Assembly (NCBI GenBank): GCA_004322005.1 | Contig: SCRF01000044.1 | Span: 1-64,000, forward strand | Direction: 5' to 3' | Length of the DNA stretch: 64,000 bases | From: Rhodanobacter sp. | GTDB taxonomy: Bacteria > Pseudomonadota > Gammaproteobacteria > Xanthomonadales > Rhodanobacteraceae | Shown: positions 25,052 through 34,654 of the stretch, in pieces | Numbering within the stretch: the stretch's first letter is position 1 | How the letters are laid out: each line of letters starts with the position of its first letter | The notes under the pieces: generated by a model | Database searches by the model: none | Told to the model about the DNA's origin: nothing | What the model saw: only the letters and a program-made list of their open reading frames with translations | Program-made: the position numbers and the translations under genes

Positions 25052-26386
25052 TCAACGTTGCCGGTACGGACCCCAGGAAGGTTCGCGCACATCGCCATCG
25101 GATAGAACGAGGCGCTGACGAACCAGTCCGTCGGCCGAAACGGCATACAGCACGCCGCGAGGTCCCGCGTTGGAGGCATACAGCAGCATGCTGGCATTTG
25201 GAGCAAAACTGGGAGATTCGTCGAGCGGACCCGGCGAAATGAACCGCACCTGATCACCCAGACTCCTATCCATTATCGCAATACGATACACGTTCCCGTT
25301 GCCCTGCACCATCGCGATCTGCTTGCCGTCATAGCTGACCGCGGCGTCGAGATTGGTCTGCCCCTGGAAGCTGATTCGCTGGGCCTCGCCCCCGGTCGCC
25401 GGGATCTGGTAGATCTGCGCCTGGCCCGAACGATCCGAAGTGAAATAGATGCTCTTGCCATCCGGCGCCCAGACCGGCTCGGTGTCGATCGCCAGGTTGT
25501 GGGTCAGCCGGGTTTCCTTGTGTGTGGCCAGGTCGAGCACGAACAGTTCAAGGTTGCCGACGTACGACAGCGCGACGGCCAGCTTGGTGCCGTCCGGCGA
25601 CCAGGCCGGAGCGCCGTTGATGCCCTTGGCATGCGCCTCCACCAGTTGCCGCGAGCCGGTGGTGATGTCCTGCACGTAGATCGCGGAATTGCCGCTCTCG
25701 AAGGAGACGTACGCAATTTTATTGCCGTCGGGCGACCACCTCGGCGTGAGCAGGGATTCCTTGGAGCGGGCGACCACCTGCGGGTTGAAGCCGTCCGAAT
25801 CGGCCACAATCAGTGAATACGTGGTGTGGTTGCCGAGGCCGACCGCGGTGATGTAGGCGATGCGGGTCCAGAAAGCGCCGCGCACGCCGGTGATCTTCTG
25901 GTAGATGATGTCGGCAATCTGGTGGGCCAGACCGCGCATGTCGCCCACCGGTGCCGGCGGCATCGCCTGGTGCAGCAGGCTCTGCTGCTTGTTGACGTCC
26001 CACAGCTCGTATTCGACCTGCACCATGCCGTTGCCGGCATCCTTGACCCGGCCCACCACGATGTAGTCCTGCTTGAGCAGGCGCCAGGTGGCGAACTTGA
26101 TGTCCGAACCCTGGGCAGGAAACTCCACGATGTCGCTCTTGGCCAGCGCACGGAACTTGCCGGAGCGATTGAAATCGTTGCGGATCACGTCGGCGATATC
26201 GGTCGGCAGCGGCGTGCCGCCCTGCTGTGCGAACGGCACCACCACGATCGGAGTGGCGGTCTTGACGCCGCCGACGATGTCGACATTGAGCGACTGGGCG
26301 GCGACGGGGCCGGGGCCGACGAACAGTCCGGCCAGCAGCAGGATCAGGGCGAAGGTTGAGCTGAATTTGCGCATGGGCTTGATCAT
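25052..26386 (-). CDS. tolB: Tol-Pal system periplasmic protein TolB
   Basis: Periplasmic beta-propeller that binds Pal and TolA. 444 residues: signal peptide (FALILLLAGLFVGPGPVAA), an N-terminal TolB_N domain (PIVVVPFAQQGGTPLPTDIA) and a six-bladed propeller with WD40-like repeats (SLLTPRWSPDGNKIAYVSFE, APAWSPDGTKLAVALS, EPVWAPDGKSIYFTSDRSGQ). The ATG at 26386 overlaps the tolA stop (ATGA). Confidence 0.97.
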   Translation of the reverse strand: MIKPMRKFSSTFALILLLAGLFVGPGPVAAQSLNVDIVGGVKTATPIVVVPFAQQGGTPLPTDIADVIRNDFNRSGKFRALAKSDIVEFPAQGSDIKFATWRLLKQDYIVVGRVKDAGNGMVQVEYELWDVNKQQSLLHQAMPPAPVGDMRGLAHQIADIIYQKITGVRGAFWTRIAYITAVGLGNHTTYSLIVADSDGFNPQVVARSKESLLTPRWSPDGNKIAYVSFESGNSAIYVQDITTGSRQLVEAHAKGINGAPAWSPDGTKLAVALSYVGNLELFVLDLATHKETRLTHNLAIDTEPVWAPDGKSIYFTSDRSGQAQIYQIPATGGEAQRISFQGQTNLDAAVSYDGKQIAMVQGNGNVYRIAIMDRSLGDQVRFISPGPLDESPSFAPNASMLLYASNAGPRGVLYAVSADGLVRQRLVLSDGDVREPSWGPYRQR

Positions 26387-27330
26387 TGCGGTCTGAAAGT
26401 GAAGGTGAGGTGGCGCTGGAACACGCTTTCAAAGCCCTTGTAGGGCAAGGTCCTGGTGCGCAGCACCGCATTTTCGACCGAACGCCGGCCGGCATCGTCA
26501 TAGGGGCAACTGGAATCGACGGTAGCGCTCAACACGTCACCGCCAGGTGACTGCACGATATGTACCTCGCACGGAAGATTGGGCATGTTATCCGGACGCA
26601 GCCAGTTCGGTGTGACCGCATTCTGAATGGCCGCCGTATATTCGTCGGCCAGACTGCTGTCGGGACTGTTGTTGCCGCTCTGGCGTTGCTTGGCGACAGG
26701 CAGATTCGGTTGACCATCATCCTGCGCGTTCTTCAGATCCTCCATTTGCTGCCTGGCCTGCCTGGCCTTGCTGTCGAGTTTTTTCGTCTGCGCCGCCGCC
26801 GCGTCCATCTTGGCAAACAGTGCGTCGAGCTGCTTCTGCTTTTCCGCTTTCCGCTTGGCCGCGGCCGCATCCAGCTCGGACTGACGCTGGCGCTGCTTCT
26901 CCTCCTGCAGTTTCTTGGCATGCTCGGCTTGCTGCATGGCATCGGCGACCACCCGCTCCTGGTCCACCACGTCGGGGTGGATGGGCGGCGGCGGCAAAGT
27001 CTTCACCGGCAGCTTTATCGGTGCCGGCGGTATCGGTGGCGGGGCCACCGTCGGCGGCGGTGGCGTGCTGTGGGGCACGGGTCTGGCCTTGACCGCCTTG
27101 GGCGGCGGACTGCCGGTCGGGCCGATCAGGGTTGCCTCGATGATCGGGCCCTGCAGCTGGAGCGGCCTGGAACAGGTGATCGGATTCATCGACGCGGGCA
27201 GACCCAGCGAGTTGAAGAACTGCTCGTAGCTGGAACACGGCAGGATCGCGAGGAACAGAAACCCCACGATGCCGATGTGCAGGATGGCGGAGAGAACGAC
27301 CGCCCTCGGCGTCGCCTTACTTTCGTCCAT
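26383..27330 (-). CDS. tolA: Tol-Pal system protein TolA
   Basis: Inner-membrane protein that spans the periplasm and transmits proton-motive-force energy from TolQR. About 315 residues: short N-terminus, one membrane helix with a conserved Ser-His pattern (VVLSAILHIGIVGFLFLAIL), a Pro-rich stretch, a long Lys/Ala/Gln-rich helical domain (about 120-215) and a C-terminal TolA/TonB-like domain (ADEYTAAIQNAVTPNWLRPD, CEVHIVQSPGGDVLSATVDS). The start at 27330 (MDESKATPR) is set by the helix position; it overlaps tolR by 14 bases. Confidence 0.95.
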   Translation of the reverse strand: MDESKATPRAVVLSAILHIGIVGFLFLAILPCSSYEQFFNSLGLPASMNPITCSRPLQLQGPIIEATLIGPTGSPPPKAVKARPVPHSTPPPPTVAPPPIPPAPIKLPVKTLPPPPIHPDVVDQERVVADAMQQAEHAKKLQEEKQRQRQSELDAAAAKRKAEKQKQLDALFAKMDAAAAQTKKLDSKARQARQQMEDLKNAQDDGQPNLPVAKQRQSGNNSPDSSLADEYTAAIQNAVTPNWLRPDNMPNLPCEVHIVQSPGGDVLSATVDSSCPYDDAGRRSVENAVLRTRTLPYKGFESVFQRHLTFTFRPQ

Positions 27331-27784
27331 TGGACGTGCTCTTGCCCTGGTTCTGCGGCTCACCCGGCTGGCCCATCAGGCCCACCTTGGCGACCCCGGC
27401 CTGCTGCAGATCGGCCAGCACCTTGAACACGCCGCCATAGCTGCCGCGCTCGTCGCCGCCGACCAGCACGCTGACCTCGGGATTCACACGCACGAACGCG
27501 CCCACCTTGGCCTTGAGCGCATCCTCGTCGACCAGCTCTTTCTTGGCGCCGCTCAGGGTGAGATAGAGCTGGCCGTTCTGCAGCACCGACACCAGCACCG
27601 GGTTCTTCTTCTGCTGCAGCGACTTGGCGTTGGCCTGCGGCAGCTGCACGTCGACACTGGAGTTCATCATCGGCGTGGTGACCATGAAGATGATCAACAG
27701 CACCAGCATCACGTCGATGTACGGCACGACGTTGATTTCGGATTTCAGCTTGTAGCGCTTCTGGCGGCGGTTGGGAGTTCGCAT
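27317..27784 (-). CDS. tolR: Tol-Pal system proton channel subunit TolR
   Basis: ExbD/TolR family, 155 residues, one membrane helix (VPYIDVMLVLLIIFMVTTPM) with the essential proton-carrying Asp near residue 24, and a periplasmic domain ending with GDERGSYGGVFKVLADLQQA. Pairs with TolQ to drive TolA. Start at 27784 fits the family (MRTPNRRQKRYKLKSEINVV). 14 bases after tolQ. Confidence 0.96.
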   Translation of the reverse strand: MRTPNRRQKRYKLKSEINVVPYIDVMLVLLIIFMVTTPMMNSSVDVQLPQANAKSLQQKKNPVLVSVLQNGQLYLTLSGAKKELVDEDALKAKVGAFVRVNPEVSVLVGGDERGSYGGVFKVLADLQQAGVAKVGLMGQPGEPQNQGKSTSNGRK

Positions 27785-27798
27785 GGCGGCAATCTCGC

Positions 27799-28485
27799 TC
27801 AGGCCACGTCGTCGGTCTGGATCTGCCGCTGCAGCACGGAGGAGAACTCTTCCTGGAACACGTCGTAGCGCGATGCGACGCGCTCGACCTTGTTGGCGTA
27901 GCGGTTGTAGGCCCACTGCGCCGGGATCGCCGCGAACAGACCCATCGCGGTGGCGATCAGCGCCTCGGAAATGTGCGGCGCGACCACTGCGATGGTCACG
28001 TCCTTCATCTCGCCCAGTCCCTGGAACGCGCCCATGATGCCCCACACGGTACCGAACAGACCCACGTACGGGCTGATCGAACCGACATTGGCGAGAAACT
28101 CCAGATTGCGCTCGAGCAGGCCGATCTCGCGGGTGCCGGTGACCCGCATGGCGCGCTCGGCGCCTTCGATCACGCTGCGCACGTCATGCGTCTTGCGCTG
28201 GCGCTGGCGGGCAAACTCGCGAAAACCCGACTCGAAGATGTTCTCGATGCCGCCATTGTCGCCGGCACGGTTGCTGACCTCGCGGAACAACTGCGCCAGA
28301 TCGCCACCGGACCAGAAGCGCTCCTCGAATTCCTCGGCGTTTTCCATCGCCGCCTTGGTCTGCGAGTATTTGCGGATGATGATCACCCACGACAGGAACG
28401 AGAACGCCAGCAGCACCAGCAGCACCAGCTTCACCGGCCAGCTCGAATCCGCGATCAGCGAGAAAATGTTCAATCCACCGTTCAT
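27799..28485 (-). CDS. tolQ: Tol-Pal system proton channel subunit TolQ
   Basis: MotA/TolQ/ExbB family, 228 residues, three membrane helices: about 15-35 (LVLLVLLAFSFLSWVIII), about 130-155 (EFLANVGSISPYVGLFGTVW) and about 165-190. The conserved TM2/TM3 signature GLFGTVWGIMGAF is present. The ATG at 28485 is chosen by homology. The reading frame stays open upstream through a Pro/Gln-rich repeat, but that part is not typical of TolQ. Confidence 0.96.
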   Translation of the reverse strand: MNGGLNIFSLIADSSWPVKLVLLVLLAFSFLSWVIIIRKYSQTKAAMENAEEFEERFWSGGDLAQLFREVSNRAGDNGGIENIFESGFREFARQRQRKTHDVRSVIEGAERAMRVTGTREIGLLERNLEFLANVGSISPYVGLFGTVWGIMGAFQGLGEMKDVTIAVVAPHISEALIATAMGLFAAIPAQWAYNRYANKVERVASRYDVFQEEFSSVLQRQIQTDDVA

Positions 28486-28504
28486 TGCTTGAAGGTTCTC
28501 CGCC

Positions 28505-28594
28505 TGTCGGTTTGGTTGTATCGGGGCCGGCTGTCTTGAGGCCGGCGGCCCTGGAGCTGGTTGTCTTGGGACCGGCTGTCGTTGAGCCGGTTGT
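28505..28594 (-). repeat. Degenerate 15-base tandem repeats upstream of tolQ
   Basis: On the minus strand about five copies of a GACARCCGGCYCMAN-like 15-mer fill the spacer between ybgC and tolQ. The unit is five codons long and, read in the tolQ frame, gives [15 protein letters not shown] type pentapeptides. Probably non-coding, but the frame is open into tolQ. Confidence 0.65.
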
Positions 28595-29014
28595 CTATAT
28601 GGCAGGCGCTGGGAACAGATCGCCCGGGATCGATGCCGGCTGCATGCGCCGGACGTCGACGCAGGCCACGCGCACCGCGGCGCGAACCAGATTGCCGCCA
28701 TCCGCCCGCACGATCGTCTGTGCGAACAGGATACTGGCTGCGCGCCGCTCTTTGACTTCCACCGTTACCGTCAGTTCATCATCCAGCAGGGCAGGCCGCA
28801 GGAAGTCGATCTGCATGTCGCGCACCATGAACGCCAGTCCGGCGGACTGCTTGAGGCGCGACTGGTCGATGCCGATCGCGCGCAGCCACTCGCTGCGGGC
28901 ACGCTCCATGAAACGCAGATAGCTGGCGTGATAGACCACGCCGCCGGCGTCGGTGTCTTCCCAGTAGACCCGCACCGGCCAGCTGAAAGGCGGTTTTTGC
29001 GCGGAGTCAGACAT
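28595..29014 (-). CDS. ybgC: Acyl-CoA thioesterase YbgC (Tol-Pal associated)
   Basis: Hotdog-fold thioesterase of about 139 residues, the constant first gene of tol-pal clusters. The 4-hydroxybenzoyl-CoA thioesterase-type signature [20 protein letters not shown] carries the catalytic Asp; [13 protein letters not shown] and the later [17 protein letters not shown] follow. The start at 29014 (MSDSAQKPP) is chosen over the ATG nine bases earlier by position; it overlaps ruvB by eight bases. Confidence 0.94.
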   Translation of the reverse strand: MSDSAQKPPFSWPVRVYWEDTDAGGVVYHASYLRFMERARSEWLRAIGIDQSRLKQSAGLAFMVRDMQIDFLRPALLDDELTVTVEVKERRAASILFAQTIVRADGGNLVRAAVRVACVDVRRMQPASIPGDLFPAPAI

Positions 29015-30056
29015 CGCCGGCATCGTCGTTGAACAGATCGGCCGGCTGGATCTGGCGCGGCGGCGGGGTCAGGCCCAGATGGCGCCAGCCCCTGGCGCTG
29101 GCCATGCGGCCACGCGCGGTACGAATCAGGTAACCCTGCTGGATCAGGTACGGCTCGACCACGTCCTCCAGCGTGCCGCGATCCTCGCTGAGCGCGGCGG
29201 CCAGCGACTCCACCCCGACCGGACCGCCGTCGAAATTCTCGATGATGATGCCGAGCAGGCGCCGATCCAGCTCGTCGAACCCTTCCGGATCGATCTTCAG
29301 CATGTCCAGTGCCGCCTGCGCCACCGGCAGCGTGATCTCGCCGTCGGCACGCACCTCCGCGTAATCGCGCACGCGGCGCAGCAGGCGGTTGGCGATCCGC
29401 GGCGTGCCGCGCGAGCGGCGGGCGATTTCGTGGGCGCCGGACGAGGCGCAGGCAATGCCCAGGATGCGCGCGGCACGCCGCACGATCGCGGCGAGCTCGT
29501 CGACGCTGTAGAACTCCAGCCGTTGCACGATGCCGAACCGGTCGCGCAACGGTGCGGTCAGCATGCCGGCACGGGTGGTCGCGCCGATCAGCGTGAACGG
29601 TGGCAGGTCCAGCTTGATCGAACGGGCGGCCGGGCCCTCGCCGATCATGATGTCGATCTGGAAATCCTCCATCGCCGGATACAGCACTTCCTCGACCACC
29701 GGCGACAGGCGATGGATCTCGTCGACGAACAGCACGTCGTTCGCCTCCAGGTTGGTCAGCAGCGCGGCCAGATCGCCCGCACGTTCCAGCACCGGGCCGG
29801 AAGTGGAGCGCAGGTTGACACCCAGTTCGTTGGCGATGACGTGGCTCAGCGTGGTCTTGCCCAGACCCGGCGGCCCGAAGATCAGCACGTGATCCAGCGC
29901 GCCGCCGCGCTTCCTGGCCGCCTCGATGTAAATCGACAGTTGCTCGCGCACGGCCTGCTGGCCAAGGTACTCGGCCAGCCGCCGGGGGCGGATCGTGGCT
30001 TCCAGCTCGGCGTCGTCCAGTTGGGCGACCGCGGCGATGATGCGGGAATCGGTCAT
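29007..30056 (-). CDS. ruvB: Holliday junction branch migration helicase RuvB
   Basis: AAA+ motor of RuvABC, 349 residues. Walker [21 protein letters not shown], Walker [20 protein letters not shown], sensor 1 [10 protein letters not shown], arginine finger region GIVQRLEFY and a C-terminal winged helix ([20 protein letters not shown]). Separated from ruvA by two kup genes and a REP element, so it probably has its own promoter. Confidence 0.98.
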   Translation of the reverse strand: MTDSRIIAAVAQLDDAELEATIRPRRLAEYLGQQAVREQLSIYIEAARKRGGALDHVLIFGPPGLGKTTLSHVIANELGVNLRSTSGPVLERAGDLAALLTNLEANDVLFVDEIHRLSPVVEEVLYPAMEDFQIDIMIGEGPAARSIKLDLPPFTLIGATTRAGMLTAPLRDRFGIVQRLEFYSVDELAAIVRRAARILGIACASSGAHEIARRSRGTPRIANRLLRRVRDYAEVRADGEITLPVAQAALDMLKIDPEGFDELDRRLLGIIIENFDGGPVGVESLAAALSEDRGTLEDVVEPYLIQQGYLIRTARGRMASARGWRHLGLTPPPRQIQPADLFNDDAGDV

Positions 30057-30087
30057 GCCGCCATTATGGCAGGCCCGCAGAGCATGT

Positions 30088-30164
30088 GTAGGAGCGCACC
30101 CTGTGCGCGAATGCTTTTGTCAGGGTTGATGCAAAGAGCATTCGCGCCCAGGGTGCGCTCCTAC
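30088..30164. repeat. GTAG-type REP pair, subtype A
   Basis: Inverted pair with ends GTAGGAGCGCACCCTGTGCG and its complement, between ruvB and the kup gene. Nearly identical to the copies at 10957 and 50046; one base differs in the right arm. Confidence 0.9.
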
Positions 30165-30178
30165 GCACATAACGACTC

Positions 30179-32071
30179 TCAGATCTCCACCTGGGTGCCC
30201 AGCTCGATCAGGCGGTTGCCGGGAATCTGGAAGAATGCCGTCGCCGGCAGCGCATTGCGCGACAGGAAGGCAAACAGCTTGTCGCGCCAAACCGCCATGC
30301 CGGGTCGCCGCTTGTCCGCCACGATGGTCTCGCGCGACAGGAAGAACGTGGTGTCCATCAGGTCGAAGCCGAGACCTTCGCGTACGCACAGGGCCAATGC
30401 CGACGGGATGTTCGGGTCCTCGGCAAAACCGAAGCGCAGCTCCAGACCGTAGAAATTGCCTTCCAGCAGTGTCAGGTGGATGCGCTCGTCCGGCTCGGCC
30501 AATGGCGTCTCCAGCGTTTCCACCGTCAGCAGGACATTGCGCTCATGCAGCACCTTGTTGTGCTTGAGGTTGTGCAGCAAGGCATGCGGCACGGCATGCT
30601 GGTTGGCGGTGAGGAAAACCGCCGTACCCGGCACGCACGGCGGCGGATGCTTGGCAATACTGGCGATAAACGGCGCCAGCGCCAGCCCGCTCTGCTTGAT
30701 CTCGCGCACCACCAGTTCGCGGCCACGGCGCCAGGTGGTCATCAGCACGAACACCCCCAGCCCGAGCACCAGCGGGAACCAGCCACCGGACTCGATCTTG
30801 ATGATGTTGGCGCTGAAAAACCCGATGTCCACCGTGAGCAGGAGGATGCCGACAGCGACGATGGTCGGCATGCGCCAGCGCCATTGATAGCGCGCCACGA
30901 TCAACGCCAGCAGCGTGGTGATCACCATGGTGCCGGTCACCGCGACACCATAAGCCGACGCCAGGTTGTCGGACGAATGGAACCCGAGCACCGCCGCCAG
31001 AATCAGTACCAGCAGGATGCGGTTGATCCAGGGTACGAAGATCTGCCCCGACATCTCCGACGAGGTATGCACCACCCGCATGCGCGGCAGATAGCCGAGC
31101 TGCATCGCCTCGCGGGTCATCGAGAACGCGCCGGAGATCACTGCCTGCGATGCGATCACCGTGGCAGCGGTAGCCAGTGCGATCATCGGAAAAATCAGTG
31201 CCTTCGGCACCAGGTGGTAGAACGGATTGACCACCGCGCCGGGATCGTGCAGCAACAGCGCGCCCTGGCCGAAGTAGTTCAGCACCAGCGCCGGCAGCAC
31301 GAACGCAAACCAGGCCAGCCGAATGGGCTTCCTGCCGAAATGCCCCATGTCGGCATACAGCGCCTCGGTGCCGGTCACCGCCAGCACCACGGAACCCAGC
31401 GCGAAGAAGGCCTCGGCGTGATTGCGCAGGAAGAACGAGACGCCGTAGCCGGGACTGAGCGCCCACAGCACGCCCGGGTAATGCACGATGCCGCGAATGC
31501 CGAGTGCCGCAATGCTCAGGAACCAGATCACGCAGACCGGCCCGAATACCGCGCCGATCCGATGGGTGCCGTGCTTCTGCAGCCAGAACAGACCGATGAT
31601 GACGCCCAGCGTGATCGGCACGATCCAGCGCCCCAGGCCAGGCGCTGCCACTTCCAGTCCCTCGACGGCCGACAGCACCGAGATGGCGGGCGTGATGACA
31701 CCATCGCCGTAGAAAAGCGCGGCACCGAAAATAGCCAGCAGCGCGATGATCAGGCGCAACCGCGGAATGCCCTGCACGCTGCGCTGGGCCAGCGCCATCA
31801 AAGCCATGATGCCGCCCTCACCCTTGTTGTCGGCGCGCATGATGAACAGCAGATATTTCACCGATACCACGATGATCAGCGCCCAGAAGATCAGGCTGAG
31901 GGCACCGAGCACGTTCTGCGATGTAGGCCCGATGCCCTGCTCGCCGAACACTGCCTTGAGCGTGTACAGCGGACTGGTACCGATGTCGCCGTAAACCACG
32001 CCGATCGCGCCCAGCGCCAGAGCGGCCAGGCGCGATCGCGGTTTTCCGGAAGAGTCTGCGGGAGATGTCAT
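30179..32071 (-). CDS. kup: Low-affinity potassium transporter Kup (copy 1)
   Basis: K+:H+ symporter of the KUP/HAK family, 630 residues. Start ALALGAIGVVYGDIGTSPLY is the family hallmark, followed by 12 predicted membrane helices (first about 15-35; GVITPAISVLSAVEGLEVA near 110) and a C-terminal cytoplasmic domain of about 170 residues. A tandem paralogue lies 57 bases upstream; the two share the hallmark blocks and the ending AFFQIPGNRLIELGTQVEI / GAQVEI. Confidence 0.96.
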   Translation of the reverse strand: MTSPADSSGKPRSRLAALALGAIGVVYGDIGTSPLYTLKAVFGEQGIGPTSQNVLGALSLIFWALIIVVSVKYLLFIMRADNKGEGGIMALMALAQRSVQGIPRLRLIIALLAIFGAALFYGDGVITPAISVLSAVEGLEVAAPGLGRWIVPITLGVIIGLFWLQKHGTHRIGAVFGPVCVIWFLSIAALGIRGIVHYPGVLWALSPGYGVSFFLRNHAEAFFALGSVVLAVTGTEALYADMGHFGRKPIRLAWFAFVLPALVLNYFGQGALLLHDPGAVVNPFYHLVPKALIFPMIALATAATVIASQAVISGAFSMTREAMQLGYLPRMRVVHTSSEMSGQIFVPWINRILLVLILAAVLGFHSSDNLASAYGVAVTGTMVITTLLALIVARYQWRWRMPTIVAVGILLLTVDIGFFSANIIKIESGGWFPLVLGLGVFVLMTTWRRGRELVVREIKQSGLALAPFIASIAKHPPPCVPGTAVFLTANQHAVPHALLHNLKHNKVLHERNVLLTVETLETPLAEPDERIHLTLLEGNFYGLELRFGFAEDPNIPSALALCVREGLGFDLMDTTFFLSRETIVADKRRPGMAVWRDKLFAFLSRNALPATAFFQIPGNRLIELGTQVEI

Positions 32072-32128
32072 GAGTGTGCGATTCCCCGGGGCGGTACGAC
32101 GCGTCGCGTCTACGCCGCGGCTAGAGGG

Positions 32129-34042
32129 TCAAATTTCCACTTGCGCACCCAGCTCGATCAGCCGGTTGCCGGGAATCTGGAAAAAGGCCGTGGCCGGCAG
32201 CGCATTGCGTGCCATGAACGCGAACAGCTTGTCGCGCCAGTGCGCCATGCCGCGGCGCAGGTCGTGGGCCACGATGGTATCGCGCGACAGAAAGAACGTG
32301 GTGTCCATCATGTCGAAGCCTATCCCCTCGCGCTGACATTGCGACAACGCCAGCGGAATGTTCGGATCCTCGGCAAAGCCGAAGTGCAGGATGAGCTTGT
32401 AGAACTCGCCGCCCAGCGGAATGAGCCGGATGCGCTCGTCGGCCTCCGCCACCGGCGTTTCCAGAATGCCTACCGTCAGCAGCACATTGCGCTCGTGCAG
32501 CATCTTGTTGTGCTTGAGGTTGTGCAGCAGGGCTTGCGGCACCAGGTTCTGCTGGGCCGTGAGGAACACCGCGGTGCCGGGCACCCGCAGCGGCGGATGC
32601 TCGGCCATGCTTTCAAGGAACGGGGCCAGCGCCAGGCCATCCTGCTTGATGGCGCGCACCACCAACTCACGGCCACGCCGCCAGGTGGTCATCACCACGA
32701 ACATCAGCAGGCCGAGAACCAGCGGGAACCAGCCGCCCAGCATGATCTTCAGCGTATTGGCGCCGAAGTAGCTCAAGTCGATGCACAGCAGCACGCAGCC
32801 CAGCCCGATGACCAGCGAACGGCTCCATTGCCACACGCGCCGCGCCACGATCATCACCAGCACGGTATCGATCGCCATGGTGCCGGTCACCGCGATGCCG
32901 TAGGCACCGGCCAGCGCATTGGACGAACCGAAGCCGATCACGGTGGCGATCACCATCACCATCAGCGCGCGGTTGACCCATGGCAGAAAAATCTGCCCGA
33001 TCGCTTCGCGCGAGGTATGCACCACCTGCATGCGCGGCAGAAAGCCCAGCTGGATCGCCTGGCGGGTAATCGTGAAGGCGCCCGAGATTACCGCCTGCGA
33101 GGCGATCACCGTCGATGCCGTGGCCAGCCCGATCATCGGGTACAGCGCCCAGCCCGGTACCGAGTGATAGAACGGATTGCCGATCGCCTGCGGATGAACC
33201 AGCAGCAGGCCGCCCTGACCGTAGTAATTGAGCAGCAACGCCGGCATCACGAACCAGAACCAGGCGGTGCGGATCGGAAAGCGGCCGAACTGCCCCATGT
33301 CGGTGTACAGCGCCTCGGCGCCGGTCACGCACAGCACGACCGAACCCAGTGCCAGCGCGGACGCCATGCCATGAGTCGTCAAAAAACGCACCGCATACCA
33401 GGGATTGAACGCATGCAGCACGTCGGGTGCCTGGACGATGTTCCACACGCCGATCACGCCAAGGCTGAGAAACCACAGCACCATCACCGGCCCGAACACC
33501 ACGCCGACCCGGGCCGTCACGCGGTGCTGCATCCAGAACAGGCCCAGCAGCACGGCCACCGTGATCGGCACGACCCAGTGCTCCATGCCCGGCGCGGCCA
33601 CCTTCAGCCCCTCGACCGCGGAAAGTACCGAAATCGATGGGGTGATCACGCCATCGCCGAAAAACAACGCGGCTCCCAGCAGCGCCATCACCACGACTAC
33701 CCGACGCATGCGCACCGATGTGCCGCTGGCGCGCCGGGCCAGTGTCATCAGCGCCATGATGCCGCCCTCGCCCTTGTTGTCGGCACGCATGACGAGGCTC
33801 ACGTATTTCACCGCCACCACCATGATCAACGACCAGGTGATCAGCGAAAGGATGCCCAGCACGGTACGCGGATAGGGATGCAGGCCGTGCCGTGGCAGAA
33901 AAGTCTCGTGCAGGGTGTATAGCGGGCTGGTGCCGATGTCGCCGAACACCACACCGACGGCACCGAGGATCAGCGTGGCCTTGCTGCCGCGGTGCGGGTC
34001 CGCATCGCTGGTTGTCGGCCGTGGCTGCGCGTGCTCGTTCAT
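32129..34042 (-). CDS. kup: Low-affinity potassium transporter Kup (copy 2)
   Basis: The 637-residue paralogue of the gene at 30179, with LILGAVGVVFGDIGTSPLYT, GVITPSISVLSAVEGLKVAA and the same C-terminal domain. Membrane segments are more divergent between copies than the hallmark blocks, so this is not a recent duplication. It starts 16 bases after ruvA, and so likely belongs to the ruvC-ruvA transcript. Xanthomonads usually have one kup at this site. Confidence 0.96.
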   Translation of the reverse strand: MNEHAQPRPTTSDADPHRGSKATLILGAVGVVFGDIGTSPLYTLHETFLPRHGLHPYPRTVLGILSLITWSLIMVVAVKYVSLVMRADNKGEGGIMALMTLARRASGTSVRMRRVVVVMALLGAALFFGDGVITPSISVLSAVEGLKVAAPGMEHWVVPITVAVLLGLFWMQHRVTARVGVVFGPVMVLWFLSLGVIGVWNIVQAPDVLHAFNPWYAVRFLTTHGMASALALGSVVLCVTGAEALYTDMGQFGRFPIRTAWFWFVMPALLLNYYGQGGLLLVHPQAIGNPFYHSVPGWALYPMIGLATASTVIASQAVISGAFTITRQAIQLGFLPRMQVVHTSREAIGQIFLPWVNRALMVMVIATVIGFGSSNALAGAYGIAVTGTMAIDTVLVMIVARRVWQWSRSLVIGLGCVLLCIDLSYFGANTLKIMLGGWFPLVLGLLMFVVMTTWRRGRELVVRAIKQDGLALAPFLESMAEHPPLRVPGTAVFLTAQQNLVPQALLHNLKHNKMLHERNVLLTVGILETPVAEADERIRLIPLGGEFYKLILHFGFAEDPNIPLALSQCQREGIGFDMMDTTFFLSRDTIVAHDLRRGMAHWRDKLFAFMARNALPATAFFQIPGNRLIELGAQVEI

Positions 34043-34057
34043 GACAATCCTGACGGC

Positions 34058-34654
34058 CTAGCCGCCGAGCGCGGCGCGCAGCGCCTTGCGGATGATGGCT
34101 TCGGCGTCGTCGCCGCTGGCGGCGACCTTCTGCACCAGCCGCGTCACCTCGGCCGGCTTGTATCCGAGCTGCAGCAGGGCCACCGTGGCTTCGCCGGCCG
34201 GATCGAGCGGCGCACCGCCGTGCGCGAGGGTACCGGACAGGCTCACACCCGGCGCGTCCAGTCGGTCGCGCAGTTCCACCACGATGCGCTCGGCAGTCTT
34301 CTTGCCGATGCCCGGGATCTTGGTCAGCGCCACCACGTCGCCGGCCTGCACCAGCCGCGCGAAGTCGTTGACGGAGACGCCGGAAAGCACCGCCAGCGCG
34401 ATCTTCGCACCGATGCCGCTGACCTTGAGCAGGTTGCGGAACAGCGCGCGCTCGGCCTCATGCAGAAACCCGTACAGCGCCACGCTGTCTTCCTTCACTG
34501 CGTAATGGGTGAGCAGGATCACTTCCTTGCCCACGCCCGGCAGGTCGTAGATCGTCGACATCGGCGCTTCGAGTTCGTAACCGACCCCGCCGACCTCGAT
34601 CAGCAGCCGTGGCGGTTGCCTGGAGATCAGGGTGCCTCGCAGCCGGCCGATCAT
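34058..34654 (-). CDS. ruvA: Holliday junction DNA helicase subunit RuvA
   Basis: Tetrameric junction-binding protein, 198 residues. Domain I begins [20 protein letters not shown], domain II contains the HhH motifs ([38 protein letters not shown]), and domain III binds RuvB ([20 protein letters not shown]). The ATG overlaps the stop of an 18-codon reading frame that bridges it with ruvC; GGAGG lies 12 bases upstream. Confidence 0.97.
   Translation of the reverse strand: MIGRLRGTLISRQPPRLLIEVGGVGYELEAPMSTIYDLPGVGKEVILLTHYAVKEDSVALYGFLHEAERALFRNLLKVSGIGAKIALAVLSGVSVNDFARLVQAGDVVALTKIPGIGKKTAERIVVELRDRLDAPGVSLSGTLAHGGAPLDPAGEATVALLQLGYKPAEVTRLVQKVAASGDDAEAIIRKALRAALGG

Noticed and set aside
28486-28701. 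Extended N-terminus for TolQ
   Set aside because: The upstream frame overlaps ybgC and is made of a spacer repeat; the standard start fits the family. Kept only as a finding.
30476-33922. Very long open frame (over 1100 codons) on the plus strand across both kup genes
   Set aside because: It is the antisense shadow of two well-conserved transporters in high-GC DNA; the translation is His/Arg/Gln-rich with no domain. Its continuity over both copies reflects their shared codon pattern.
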